DNA of 64,000 bases. Origin: Caprimulgus europaeus (taxonomy: Eukaryota; Chordata; Aves; Caprimulgiformes; Caprimulgidae). A program made the position numbers and the translations under genes. The notes under the pieces were generated by a model. The model worked only from the letters and a program-made list of their open reading frames with translations, ran no database searches and was not told where the DNA came from. The stretch lies in assembly GCA_907165065.1 (NCBI GenBank), contig OU015523.1, positions 13,391,834 through 13,455,833 of the forward strand, in the 5' to 3' direction. Below are positions 11,661 through 24,600 of this stretch, piece after piece. Numbering within the stretch: position 1 is the stretch's first letter; every line of letters starts with the position of its first letter.

Positions 11661-13108
11661 CAGCGTGTTCTGTGGGCTAGGACATGTGCTCAAAACTGAG
11701 GGCGGAGAGCAAGGCTGACACCCCACGCAGCGTGGCAGAGCTAAAGCCACTGCTGAGGTTCTCCCGTAGGTCACTCCACCGCCAAAATTCCCCCTCTCCC
11801 CGAGCGGCAGGTACAAGCTCCCGACAAAGAAGTCCTTTACCTGCAGCGCTGACCTTGTTCTTTCTTTCCTGGCCCAAATGCATGCAGCTGCTGACCTCTG
11901 CCACTTCCTTCCCTGTAGCAAGGGAAGGGCTGGAACCACTGCTGTGTTTTAATAAAAGCTGGACCTTGGGGTCCAGCTAGAAGAAATATTAGACAAGAGA
12001 GGGAAATAAAACTATTGCATTCAAAGTAATTATCTAAAGCTTTGCCAGTCCTTCTCTAAACTCTTTGCTGTTCTGCTGCTCAATCTAGCCCACGTTGTTT
12101 TTCTGTCTACCTGTTTTGGCTTTCCCTGCGCTCTACCCCCTTGATCTCCACCCACATTGCTACCACTACCAGGGATTCCTACTCTATACCTAGTTAGTTC
12201 TCCAAATTGGCTGATGCCACAGGAGGTTCACACCAGGGGTCAGGCCTCCCACCTGTGCAATTGTATATCCTGCCTCCCAGCTGGGGTCAATGCTCAGGAA
12301 GCAAAGTAAAGGCCCTCAGAAGGTATCTGGCTTTGCACAGCTGGGTGGGCATTAAAGCTCCTCTCAGCCCCAGAACAGATTAATTGAAACACAGAATTTG
12401 ATTACTATCTACATCATCATAGTTTAATAAATGTAGCTACAAAAGGTTTTAGGGCTATAAAATCACTCATCTCTCTGTAAAACACAGCTAAACATTTTGG
12501 TCCTGTATCATCTATCATTAGTTGTTTGCTGCTTTCTGGCTATCTTCTGAGTCTAGCAAAATTTCCTTTCAGTTGTTCTCAGGACATTGCTCCTCAGCAT
12601 CTCCATGTTCTCTTTTGTTTGTAGGTTTACTAGAAAAAAAAAAAAAGAAGAAAAGAAAGATGACAATTGCTATTTAACCACTCTTTAGCTTGAAGCAAAA
12701 CTCTAAATAGAAAGAATCTGCTCCCATTAATACTGGCATCCATCTCAGCCATTTGCAAGGAACTCCTGATCTCTTAATAGCACAGATAGAGTGAAATGAG
12801 CTGAAACAAGGACTGATAAACAAGTTGCCATGGGGAAGTGAACAGAAACATGCAGTTCCCTCTCACTTAGCTCTTAGCAACCCCTCTGTTCTGCTGACAC
12901 TTGGCTCAGTAGCAGGTGATAAAAGGATATGGCTTGCTAGCACGCATCTTCTTACCAATCTGGGTCATTGCTTCATGCCGAGCAGAGGCGGGAGGAAAGA
13001 GGAAACTCTTGGAGTTCCCATGGCACACCCTGCTTAGGGGCTGCAGTTCCCACAATTTCCAAGCTGCTCTCAGGATCTGATGGGTGGCCTCAGTCCTTTC
13101 CAAAACAG
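11661..13108. other. Intergenic, no gene seen
   Basis: Sequence between the SLC19A2 CpG island and the solo LTR. Short open frames occur but none resembles a known protein, and there is no splice-framed exon. An A-rich tract lies at 12631-12660. Confidence 0.6.
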
Positions 13109-13671
13109 TGTCATGGTTTAACTCCAGCGAGCAACTAAGCACAACAGCTGCTTGCTCACTCCTCCCCGGTGGGATGAGGAGAAAATCGGAAGGATAAAAG
13201 TGAGAAAACTTGTGGGTTGAGATAAAGACATTTTAGTAGGTAAAGCAAAAGTCGAGCACACAAGCAAAGCAAAACAAGGAATTCATCTGCTACTTCCCAT
13301 GGCAGGCAGCTGTTCAGCCATCTCCAAGAAAGCTGGGCTCCATCACGTGTAACAGTAACATCCCCACTTCCTTCTTTTTCCCCCAGCTTCATATGCTGAG
13401 CCTGATGTCATATGGTCTGGAATATCCCTTTGGTCAGTTGGGATCAGCTGTCCCAGCTGTGTCCCCTCCCAACTTCTTGTGCCCCCCCCCCAGCCTCCTC
13501 ACTGGTGGGGTGGTGTGAAGAGCAGAAAAGGCCTCAACTCTGTGTAAGCACTGCTCAGCAATAACTAAAACATCGCTGTGTTATCAACACTGTTTTCAGC
13601 ACAAATCCAAAACAGAGACCCAAACCAGCTACTGTGAAGAAAATTAACTCTATCCCAGCCAAACCAGCACA
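13109..13671 (-). mobile_element. Solo LTR of an avian endogenous retrovirus
   Basis: A 563-bp element reading TGTGCTGGTTTGG...CATGACA on the minus strand, so it has TG...CA ends. It is flanked by the 5-bp direct repeat AACAG (13104-13108 and 13672-13676), a target-site duplication. No internal retroviral sequence adjoins, so this is a solo LTR left by recombination between two LTRs. It shares long stretches with the LTR at 18421-19012, including the block around gatatnccagaccata and the opening ggctgggatagagttaatt. The 5-bp duplication fits an ERVL- or ERV1-like group, but the family cannot be named from sequence alone. Confidence 0.9.
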
Positions 13672-13676
13672 AACAG

Positions 13677-16600
13677 CATCTCTGGAGTTGTGCCACTGGA
13701 GCTCAACTGCTGTTTCCAGGGGATTGGCTGGGGTAGAAGGAGCTAACATCAGCTCAACCTGTTTCCTTGAAGTGATAACACAATCAGTCAGTCAGGCAAC
13801 ATAGATTTCTCCTCCAGCAACTGCATAAGAGGAAGAACCTGCAAAGTTTTGATTTAAGTACTTCAGGTTTTCTCAGGGTTTCTTTTGTTCTCTAAAGAAC
13901 TCACTTATTTTCTTTTCACATAATATTTTCAGCCTTTGGAAACAAGATAGAATTTTACTCCCTGAATTTTTACTTCTATCTTTCCTTTCCTAGCCTTCCT
14001 CCCTATTTTCTCTCTCCATCTCATCACTCTGCTAGAAAAAGTAAGGTAAAGTTAAATGTGTTTGATAGTAAAGAAAAAACTCAAAACTCCCAATATTTTT
14101 TCCAATGTGGAAGACATTGAAAAGTAGGGTTCCTCACACTCTTGCCTTAATTTTACCTGCTCCCTTCCTCTCTCAACAAGCACACACCTTCTTCAGTGGA
14201 AAAAAGGAGTAATAAAAAGTTTAAAATTAAAGAAATAGGAATAGGGGAAAAATTCCCACCCTTCAACTGTAATTTTTTAAATTCAAAGCCAAAATAACTG
14301 TACAATTTATGTTAGTATTAAACAATGACTGGTTTCACCCCAAAACTACATGTTTGTTAATTTCTAGCTTTCTGGACAGGTGATGTGATGAGTGTTTTGA
14401 AAACCACTACATTCCATACAGGATAAAACCATTTTCCAAAGAATATAATTCTCTTGCCAGAAAGACTTGACCAATTTGAGTGACTGTTTGTATTCTGAAC
14501 ACTTCCACATAAACAATATTACCTGGAAACAATGATAAAACCTTTCAAGATGATAGCAGTCAGTGCAAGTCTGCCGGGGAGGCACCACCTGCACAGGTGT
14601 GATCTTAACCGTAGGAGTGCATGGATGCACTGTGTGATGGCCCATCACAGGCACAGCTCTGCCTCTACATCTCCAAACATTGCCCTGGGAGTCACGTTTT
14701 GTACGATGACATAGCTCATGCAGTAGTTCTGAGCAAAACCCTTCTGTGCTGGGTTATTTGGCCACTCAGAACTGCCTTCAGAGCCCCTGAGTTTCCTCAA
14801 ACAATCTTTTTATCAGGATGCTTGTTTTCGTACAACCCAGGGCTGTTGGGCACCAGAAGGCTCTTTTGCTGGCCAGGGGACATGCCGGCTGTGTTTTCCT
14901 GCTCCTCTGTAGCACAAGGGAAGCTTGAAACCTCTATGTACTTGCCCAGACTCTTTAGATTTTCAGATCAATCTCAGAAATTCCTGCTGGCACTTGAGAA
15001 GAAAGGCTCACACCAAGCCCTTCAGCAGGGCACTGTTGCTGCTTTCCTTAGTGCTAACGACCAAGAATCCCTTTTCATCTGAAACTAGGGTGGAATCATC
15101 CCTGGAGGATGCTTGATTCAGCATGAGATCCAAGCAGCTCATCTGAACACACACGTCAGTCTCCGAGTCAACAACGTTTTAAGGTCATTTCTTACCCACA
15201 CCATAAACTCTGACAGGTTTCATCCAAAAATGCAACAGAGTGTTGTTAACCAGTTCTGGCCTGCAGTTTATTGTGGAGGAATTTGTAAAATATATGTGCA
15301 AGCAAAATTCTCTTGCCAAGTTGTTTGGAGAAAAGCTTCTAAGAGTTAAAAATGTTCTGCACTGTCGTGAAGCCATTCTTCAGAGCGCCCTCTCCATATG
15401 TGACAGCGCTAAGATGGTACAAATACCTCAGAAACTCTCCAGAAGGAGGGAGTAAACCAGATTTGTCTTTTGCTGCCCATGGAAGGAACAAAGGCACATA
15501 GATGTGAGAAAAGGCAGCAACTGATTTCTTTGGTTTTATGATTTTGGCCATTGTAATTAATTTGGGGAAGTAGAATCTATTAACTAGTATATATGTTGGA
15601 ATGAAACAGAAGTAGCGAGAACAAAAAAAAAAGCCAAATTATTTCTGAAATGAAGCATGATTAGTTTAGAACAAAGCCTATAGATTGTAGCTCTCTGTAA
15701 GAATAGAAGACTCCATACAACCTTGATGGTCAGTGTCTTCTAGTTCCCCCTTAACTGATGCTTTGATAATCTGGAGGCTCTGAACAGTAGCTTTATAAAT
15801 ATTATACAGCCATGAAGGGATAATTTAAAAGCTCTGGCATTGATTACTTTATTCAGGTAGTATGCCTTCATTTCTGTTACTTCCTGTTCTCCAAAGGTTT
15901 GTTAATTCCCGACTTTTAAGATGTCACATGTTGAGTAAATATGAGCCCAGATTCAAGAGGATAGCCCTGTCCTGCAAGCACACAGCATCTGTTTCCTTAT
16001 CATCAAAACCAATGGAACAGGCAATTTCACTGGAGGGAAAAATACAATGTTTTCCTATATCAAGACCTCAAATAGTAAATTACTCTTTTTAAAAAAGCCT
16101 TCAGACAGACAACAGAATTGATTCAACTTCTGGATCCCTTCTTAATTCCTTTAAAATTCCTTCCCCTCTTCAAAAAAATAAGGATTTATAAACTCTGCTA
16201 GGATATTCTTTGAATGTCACAGCTTTTTTTGCAGCCATTTTGGCTTTTTGAGTGCAAGAAACTCTCAGGGGTACATTGTAATTTTGTATTTTAGAGAGGT
16301 AAAGGGGGAGGTCAGCAGTCATTGGCATAAAAATATTGCTCTAATCTGATCAATTGTCCTTGCCCTGTAAGAAAAGCTCCCTTGCTAAAAAAATGCAACA
16401 GCTCTTCTCTGTTGTATGGACAGAGAGAATTTTCTGCTTCTATTTTACTATGAACAATCTGGAAGTCTAAGATATTTTAGTACTCTAGTTCGACACAAAT
16501 TCATCGTTTTAATTTTTCTGAAGCTTCACTGTTTTTACCTGTAGTTCATGCCTTGTTGTCCACACATTCCACCATGTATCTCCTCCAGTGTTATCTTCAT

Positions 16601-18420
16601 CACCCCTAGTTCCATCCGTGCTAGATCTTGTGTTCAAGACTGATAAACGAAGTATGTCCTGAAAGCTGTGCATGGGGGGCAAAAAAGCAGCACTGCAGTT
16701 TACTGGAACACAGCTGATAGAGAAGCCAGTGTAAAATCCAAGCTATCAAGACAAGCAGAAGCCTTAGGACAAACAGCAGCCATCTCTCCAAAGTATAAGG
16801 AGTCATTAGGATGCAGGTTGCTATCGAAAGCCTCTGGCAGAGGCATCTCATTTCTATGGTGCTAAACAGTAACATTAATAAAGTCTCCCCTCGCACATAT
16901 GTGGGCACAGGCATAGCCTTTGTCCTTCTCCCTCAGATACATGTCCAAAAAATCTTTTCCCACCCTGAAAAGATGCCTCATGAGCATCAGTGCTTGTGGA
17001 GTTGCAAGCCCTGCTTTTGCCCCTTAGCACAGTTGTAAAATTCTGTTCAACCCCCCAGTGTCCATGGCCATTTCAGGGAGCGCCAGAAGGTGCTCAAAAG
17101 GTTGGATATTTGTCTGAAGTCCTGACCAGATTCCCACTAAATGCTTTTTCTGTAGAGTTCTCCTGGCATTTCACATGGGCATACTTTTGCCATGTGTGCT
17201 TACTGAGGTCTCTAACACGTGAAGTGCCCCAAAGCCCAGATTCACCTTTGCATCTATATTGATGCACAGCTCAGGAGGTTTCTCAGAGTGAACACAGAAA
17301 CATGATCTGCATCAACTTTAATCCATGGGTAATATGCAGCTTGATGTCTCTATTATGCTTTGCTATGCCAGTAGTGTGGAGGGAACTATCCAGTTTGCCA
17401 GTTCCCGGAGACCTTGGTGAAGGTGGGCTGGCTCAGCTTCAGTCCAGCTACCCCTGCGATAGAGGTGTTATAGTCAGAACTACCAGCAGAAAAACTGCCA
17501 AAAATGGATGTTACACCTACTCTATAAGCAAGGGGTGTGCTTATGGATTCATATACACCTGCCTGAATCAGCTTTAGACTTTACAAACCTGTCTCCGTAC
17601 TGTGCTAATGCATCAGCATCTGAAGAAACTACTGTGGTGCTGCTGTCATTAACTACTTCAGATCTCCTCAGCTACCTTCACATGCACTTCCACTTCCCTT
17701 CCAGTCCGAATGCAGACACAACCAGTTTCACAACTTCTGCCTGAAAGAGTACAGCCACCACCTCTGGAAAGCAAAAGGAAACGCTTAGTTGCACCCAGTG
17801 AGAAAAGCAGGAGACTTCATGCACAGCCATCCATATACTATTGTCACCTGCAGATGTCAGCTTTGGGCACCCGGGGGCCTCCTGGAAGCTGGAATGAGCA
17901 TTAGAGGGCAGCAGCTCCACTACAACACTGAGGCTAAAAGCAGTTAACTTCGGACTTCCGGATCAAAAGGTCAGCGTGAAGGCATCCACCCAGATTTGTG
18001 AATGAAGAAATTATTGGCCAGACGGAAATACTCTGAACTCTGGCACTACATTTCTCCGGAAGAGCTTGTGTTTGCCAACCTTCATGCTGTGACACGTGTT
18101 TTTATTCTTCAGTTTGAGAAAACTGCAGGAATTCTTGCTCTCCTTGCGTATTTTGCAAATAATTTCAACACACACAGGATTTCATTCCACAGTGTGTAAA
18201 AGGCTGTGCAAGACTACAAGTTTCCAGAAGCCTCGCAGATTCAATCTAAGCTGCCTGCTTAATAAAATTAATAGTTCTTTTGTTTTCCAGTCATCTTCAG
18301 GCTCACTAAACACCACTTACCTTTGGTTTGGCAGATCCAGTACAGATATGTTTTCACATCTTCCTTGCTGTAAACATGGACCAAGCATTTGCCCCCAGAT
18401 TTGCATTTGGAAATACTTTG
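13677..18420. other. Intergenic, no gene seen
   Basis: About 4.7 kb between the solo LTR and the ERV remnant. Open frames are short, overlap on both strands and match no family I recognise. No tRNA or clear repeat was identified. Confidence 0.6.
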
Positions 18421-19012
18421 TGTACCTGGTCTGGCTGGGATAGAGTTAATTTTTTTCACAGCAACCTGTCTAGTGCTGGGCTTTGGATTTGTGACTAGAG
18501 CAGGGCTGATAACACACCGATGGTTCAGCTGTTGCTGAACAGTGTTTGCACAGCACCAAGGCCTTTTCTTTTTCCCACCCTGACCTGCCAGCGAGGAGGC
18601 TGGGGGTGCACAAGACGCTGGGAGAGGACACAGCTGGGACAGCTCACCCAAGGGATATCCCAGACCATACGATATCATGCTCAGTGAGAAAAGGTGGGGG
18701 AAAGGAAGAGGAGTGAGGGGGGATGTTCAGAATTATGGTGTTTGTCTTCCCAAGAACCTGTTAGGTGTGCCAAGAAGGCCCTGCTGGCCAGGAAGTGGCT
18801 GAACACCTGCCTGCTGATGGGAAGTGCTGAGTGAATTCCTGATTCTGCTTTGCTTGCACACACAGCTTTGCTTCACTTATTAAACTGCCTTTCTATCAAC
18901 CCACAAGGTTTTTTTTGCTTTGCCCTTCCAGTTCTTCCCCCCAGCCTGCTAGGGGAGAGCAAGCTAGTGACTGAGTAGGGGTTTAGCTGCCAGCTGGGGT
19001 CAACCTACCACA
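18421..19012 (+). repeat. 5' LTR of the ERV remnant
   Basis: 592-bp LTR aligned by eye with the reverse complement of the solo LTR at 13109-13671. Both share the opening ggctgggatagagttaatt and a region with ctgaacagtg and the ttcttccgatt/ccttccagttc block. It ends CA immediately before the leader. Confidence 0.85.
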
Positions 19013-19020
19013 GTCCCTTT

Positions 19021-19038
19021 TGGTGTCCAACGTGGGAC
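19021..19038 (+). other. Retroviral primer-binding site-like sequence
   Basis: TGGTGTCCAACGTGGGAC lies 8 bases after the 5' LTR end. It resembles the lysine-tRNA type of binding site (TGGCGCCCAACGTGGGGC) with a few mismatches. The 8-base gap to the LTR is longer than usual. Confidence 0.55.
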
Positions 19039-19570
19039 AAGAGGACTTTGGAATAACAACACCTGAGCAGAGTGTGCTAGATGGAATTTATAGCTGTTAA
19101 GTTGTTCATTGCCAGAGCTCTGTGCTTGCTTGCTTTTCTCTGTATTAGCATCTGGTGCTTGTTACTGGCTGTTTTGGACTTTCGCTGTTTATTGTAGTAC
19201 TTATCTTCCTCTGCTGTGCCAGGGAACATTTTGTTAACAGAAATGGCCACATGCCTGGGCTGGCATAAGGCCCAGGCACTGCTGCTGTTCCTGTGCTGCT
19301 ATACTGGGCATACTGGAACACCAGCGTTAGGGGGTTAATTTTAATCGCAGCAGACCATAGGATGCTGTGTTTTGAGTTTGTAACCAAAACAGTGTTGACA
19401 ATACGTGAGTGTTTTAGCTGTTGCTGAACAGTGTTTGCACAGCGTCAAGGCCTTTTCTTTTTCCCTCTCGCCCTGCCAGTGAGAAGGCTGGGTGGGGGTG
19501 GACAAGAGTTTGGGCAGGAGAGTCAACCAGGACTCAACCAGGACAGCTGACCCCAAATGACCAGAGTCCG

Positions 19571-21427
19571 ATCCATTAGCAGGCAGAAGCAGAATCTCCA
19601 ACTTGTAAAACTGATGCAGATGTATTGAGTCACGCTCCTGCAATCCATTTTGCATTTGTCTAACTCTGCATAGAATCATACATATATATAAAGAACTAAT
19701 TAATTATTTAGAACCTTTAAGATCACAGCCTTCTTAAACATAAATAGCTTAACACTTATCACACAAAATCCTGGTTCTGTTTTCTAGGATAAAACCTGAC
19801 TCAAACCTTACATTTTTTCTTTTAGTGAATATGGTTTGTATTGCAGTTTCAGGGCTGTATCAAACAAAAATAAATTAAGCACCACTACAAAATATTAAGA
19901 AACTGATCTTTTAAGATTAAAAAAATATTAATACAGTTTCACCATCTGAAATTAATTCTAATTAGCACTGAAAATTCCCATCAAGCTGAAAATTTTACTT
20001 TCATGATGCAAAATTTCACTCACTATTGCTAAAGAGGTACTGCTGTGAAGGCAAGTATACAAAATAAAATGTTGATGATTTTCATGCTACAATATTATCT
20101 TTATTTTCAAGTGAAAAATGACAACAGTTTATGACATAGTAAAAAAAGAAAATATTTGTTTAGTTTTTATACTTTTTTCACTCCTCTTCTATACCTTCAT
20201 TTTGAAATGCATGGTTTGTAAGATACTAGAACTGAAAAAATATTGAAATAACTTGGAAAACACCAAAACATACAAGGTTCAAAGACAAACTACTTTGAAA
20301 AATCCATGCTGCTGAATGATACCTAGTGTGATAAATGGAAGTTCTGCAATTAAACAATTTACAAGATAGAGCAAAAAATGCTACTGAAAGCTTAGCTAAA
20401 ACTCTGCTGGAATAATGAGTTCATGGACTGTGTATGTATTTTTTCACTAGATGAAGTCACCCTTGTAAAAATCCATGTATACTGTATGCAGAAGAGTAGT
20501 TCCATGAGTGAAAACCCTGTCAAGAGCTAAATGGTAAAGAAGATGCAGATGTTTCTACTACACTGTTTCTCCTGACCCTCCTCTGCCACCGCCAGGTTAT
20601 ATTCTCACTGAACAGTTACCGTTCTCAATGCCTTCCTGTTTGAGGGAGCTCCCTCTCCCCATGGTTTAAAAGTTTATATGGGACCATGTCAGGAGTTTTG
20701 GATTCTCTTTGGTTCTACTGTTGCCATTCCATGACCTGCCATAATCCCCTCTAAATCACTTCCCTTCTCATTTCTGGGAAAGAAAAATATTGCTGACTCC
20801 CCTTCCCCTTGCCAGGGCACCGAAGATGAATTAAGTGAAATCCATAGCATTTAAGGTGTCCTGAAAGATGTAAGAACTGAATCAATAATATGAACCCACA
20901 TTCTCTGGGAAGGGGTTGCACACACCTCTGTGCTGGGATGTGTTCCACCTTTGTCACAGTGCTGATGAAAGATGTGGAGGTGAAGCCACCCAACAATCAC
21001 TTCTGACCAAGGCATTGCTGGAATGCAGAACCACAGCTCCATATCTGCATTGGTTTTCCCTCTCAGCCCTATGTATGGAGAACATCCACCTGCTGTAGCT
21101 TTCTATTCCTCCTCTGTGTTGCAGAAGCATTACAATGTGGAGATAATCAGGGTTTAGGATTAAAGCCAGAGTCTCCACCCCTAAGGATTTAGAATTTAAA
21201 ATTAAGTAAAAAGACAGAATACTGGCTAGGATGAAGAAGTGATAGTACAAATCAGAAGGGACTGCTGTTTCTTCCCAAAGGAAAAAAAAAAGCTGTTTTC
21301 TAAAGCAGGTATTTGTAGGAATGAAACATCTGCCAGAGAAATCTCTCTCAATTCTTCCAAACTACTAAGTATGATTGGTTTAAGGGCTTTTTAAAAATTG
21401 TTGTTCTGCATGACAATTGTCAAAAGG
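19571..21427 (-). other. 3' flank and 3' UTR of F5
   Basis: Below the F5 stop codon no exon is seen. The first minus-strand AATAAA downstream of the stop is at 20100-20105, giving a possible 3' UTR of about 1.3 kb. The remainder is AT-rich intergenic sequence. Confidence 0.5.
20100..20105 (-). terminator. F5: Candidate F5 polyadenylation signal
   Basis: TTTATT on the plus strand reads AATAAA in the F5 direction, about 1.3 kb after the stop. It is the first canonical hexamer I found downstream. Use of this site is inferred. Confidence 0.35.
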
Positions 21428-21616
21428 TTAAGAGCTCCCAGACTTGTCAGTCCTTTTCACAGCCAGACCCCCACCAAAATCACAGCCATAGAGTTCTACT
21501 CGAAGGGCAATACCATGATACCATGTTCTCGGAACAATGCGGATAAATCTGGACAGGATGGGTGGGTTAAAGAAATGCTTGACGTGCCCATTGCTGTTTT
21601 CATTACCCAAGAAAAC
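21428..21616 (-). CDS. F5: F5 exon 25, terminal coding exon (residues 1878-1939)
   Basis: Acceptor TATTTGCAG|GTTTTC; stop TAA at 21428-21430. Encodes [19 protein letters not shown] and the final C2 cysteine (YGCD). Sixteen residues follow YGCD, where human has two. Confidence 0.95.
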   Translation of the reverse strand, partial: VFLGNENSNGHVKHFFNPPILSRFIRIVPRTWYHGIALRVELYGCDFGGGLAVKRTDKSGSS

Positions 21617-24600
21617 CTGCAAATACATGAACACACAATTAGTTAAAAGGCAGCACTTTAAAAAAATCCTGCTTTTTCTTTTTGAAATTGTTCTAAGCTG
21701 TTGCATTAGCCACCCAGGGTAGATGGACTGGCTCATTTCTGATTTTACATAAGACTGTATCCAGTCTCTTCCTAAAATGCTGGGTCAAAGCTAGTTCAGG
21801 CCAGCAATATCTGAGTCTGAATGAATTAAACAGCCTCTGTTTCCATCCACACCACAAAATTTGCCATTCTAATTTGGATGGACTAAAAAACCAAAATTCC
21901 CTTATTTCACCTCTGCGAATAGCCCTCGTCAGTTAGGTTGGTGTGAGGTGATATATGGCAACCATAGAAGTACTGTGTCCACTCTGCAGGTATCTGGAGC
22001 TCTCCAGCTCCGTTACAGCTGAACAGCTCACTGACATTAACTTCACTATAAAACCAAGGCAGAAATAAAAAAGCTGAAAAGAGGTCCTGGGAAATATGTT
22101 GTTCATTCAAACTTAATGTCCTTCTTTGCAACTGGTGTCAGCACCTTTTATCACAATGTTGACTGCATTCTCTACAGGTTTGGGGTTCTTTCATTACTGT
22201 TAATTACTACGATCAACATCAGATGGATATTATGACATTATCTGCAGTAACCCCAGCTCCCTAGCATTTTAAAGTCCTGTGAGAATATATCTTTGTCTGG
22301 GTATTCTGCCTTTGGGCTTTGATTGTGCTTAGCACCTAAAACTAAGGAATGACACAACTGCCTGAGCTGAGGATGATACCTTTGCCGCTGAGCTTGAACC
22401 ATCTGTGTAAGATTTCCACTCCGAGCCTTCGTCGCTGTATAAGATAACATAGGTTTTCACAAAGTTTTCAGCAGACATAGACTTGACTCCCTGTGTAGCA
22501 ATACCAGTTATCTTCTTAATTGTGAGGAGATCAATTTGCAGCCACTGTTGGTTGTTGTTCAACTAGAATTGATAAGAAGGGTTGTTTATTAGCAAACATG
22601 TCTATGTATTTGCTTAAGTGAAAAATTCTGTTTAACAATAGTTAAAACTGCATCAAAATGCATCGAAACTGTATCAAAGAGTGCAGAAAAGTAAAGCTGA
22701 GGCAAAAATCACAAGCTTTCCTGGTTGCCCATACAACTAACTTCTTCACTGCAGGTGGAGTACTTGGTGTCTTAAGATTTCCACATGAATTTCCAATGCA
22801 TAATGAAAAATAACACAGATTTTTCTCTAATATTAAAACCTAATACATAACACTAATACCAAATGCTTACACAAACAGTAGCTTTCAGCAAATCTCAAGG
22901 TGCTTCATAAAGAAACGCATCTCCATTTTGAAGACACAGAAGCTCACGTGCTTTGCTGAAGGCCATCTACTCCCAGGTCCATTAAGCTGCACTGCCTATA
23001 AGCCAACCCAGGAACGGTTTCCTTAACTGCTCTGAGTCAAATATTGAAGTTGTATTCATCTCCTGAAATTAAAAGGGCTATTTCTGCAGAAAAGTGCTGC
23101 AGGATCTGGCCCAGAGGACATCATCCCTCTCTAAAACTCTGATTTCATTGCTGTTGCCAGAAACTCAACAAGTTTTCTACTGGAAGAATTCAATGGGCTT
23201 CTTCCCAAAGGATGGCCGAAGAGCTGTGAAGTAACCCTATCACACTTGCCACTGGACACAGCGTGGAGGAAGCATGAGAGCACACAGGCAGCACAAATTT
23301 ATTAACTGTAACTGTTTTGCTGTTGTCCCTATTTTCAGTTGTTACCTTGGCTCGCCAAGCATTCATTTTTCCTTTCTGATTGAGACGAGCAAGTGAAGTG
23401 TCCCACGTGTTAAACCAGGATGTCTTAACAGATGAGGCTGTTATCTGGGTATTCTTGATCTCTCCACTTTCCATTCCAAGTGGCAAAGAGCAACCTGTTC
23501 AGAGAAGCACCATGTTATCTCCAGTTTATCCAAGTAGCCACAGCCTAAGCAACAATGATGGAATTGAGAATACTCACAATTTTAGCCTCATTTAACATAT
23601 TAGATAAAAAATTTGCCAGAAAGGAAGCACCAGCCCATGACCCAATTCTTACCAGCTACTTCACAGCCCAGAAGCTCCATGCGAAGAGTAGGCCTGTTGT
23701 AGGCCTCGGTTGGGTAGACTCTGATGTACCTAGCAATGATAGGGGGATCAATGATGTTCTCTTTTATCCCATAGGCATCAGAATTACCTTCAAAAATCTA
23801 TTTAAAAAAAAAAAGAAGAAAAAATATTCACATATTGTTAATTTAAAGCAAATACAAGCTGCTCTGTTACAAGCCTGTTATGGTCTTTTTTATGCCATTA
23901 GCCCCATCCACTGTGATGGGGCACCCTATGCTGCAGGGCAACCTAAAATATTTCATGGTCCCATCTTAGCATATTTGGAAGCGTCTGAAGGCCTCAGTTC
24001 AAATAAACAACCTATTTCTATGCACTATTTAAGTCTGTAAGAAGAAATTAATTAGTTAAGATGCATAAAGAGAGGTAAGAGAGAACAGGTTTTCAATTCC
24101 TGAGTTGTACCATAGAAACCTCAGGGTAAACTGAAGGGAGCTGCAATTGGTAGGGCTGGAGGGGTTAGACAGAAAATGAACCTCCTGGAGGGTATGGCCA
24201 CACTTATTACACAGGCCTTCTGCAGGCATTTCAGACAGTTTAACATTCAACTGTTGTGACAATAGGAAGGGAGGGAGAGGAAGGAGGATCTAGTCCCAAA
24301 TGAAGTAGGGCCTCATTTTTAGTTCAGCTTCTTGCTTGCTTCAAGATGCTGATATGGGCTTAGGAAATAAAAGTAGGGCGAGATGCTTATGAGAAAGCCA
24401 AGCTCACAGGGCCAATCCAAACCCCAGTTTAGGGGGTTCCTCACCTTGTAATTTGTCTTCTGGTCTGAATTTGATTAGATTGCTAAATGCCCTTTGGGGC
24501 TTCAAGCTGTATTATTACATCTCTGAGGGCCATAACTTTTTTCCACTATCTCTTAACATAAAGCTGTCACCTCACTGCATCATTGAATGGTGCTACCTAG

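Larger units (their letters stand above)
18421..19570 (+). mobile_element. Endogenous retrovirus remnant: LTR, leader, partial second LTR
   Basis: A full-length LTR (18421-19012, TGTACC...CCACA) in plus orientation is followed 8 bases later by a primer-binding-site-like sequence, TGGTGTCCAACGTGGGAC. About 300 bases of non-coding leader follow, then a second, more diverged LTR piece (about 19325-19570). That piece repeats the landmarks ttagctgttgctgaacag and ccttttctttttcc, and breaks off near the middle of the LTR. No gag, pol or env reading frame remains. The same LTR family occurs at 13109-13671 and 45274-45436. This is an old, inactive insertion. Confidence 0.85.

Noticed and set aside
11211..11718. 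Plus-strand frames in the CpG island suggesting a divergent gene
   Set aside because: Composition follows GC content, there is no recognisable domain, and no downstream plus-strand exons were found.
11127..11939. Long 270-codon minus-strand open frame across the SLC19A2 CpG island
   Set aside because: A GC-rich, Arg/Pro/Ala-rich frame that overlaps SLC19A2 exon 1 in a different frame. Typical of CpG islands, which contain few stops.
21907..22131. Minus-strand frame between F5 exons 24 and 25 as an extra exon
   Set aside because: Exons 24 and 25 join in phase to the family pattern without it, and it has no factor V similarity.
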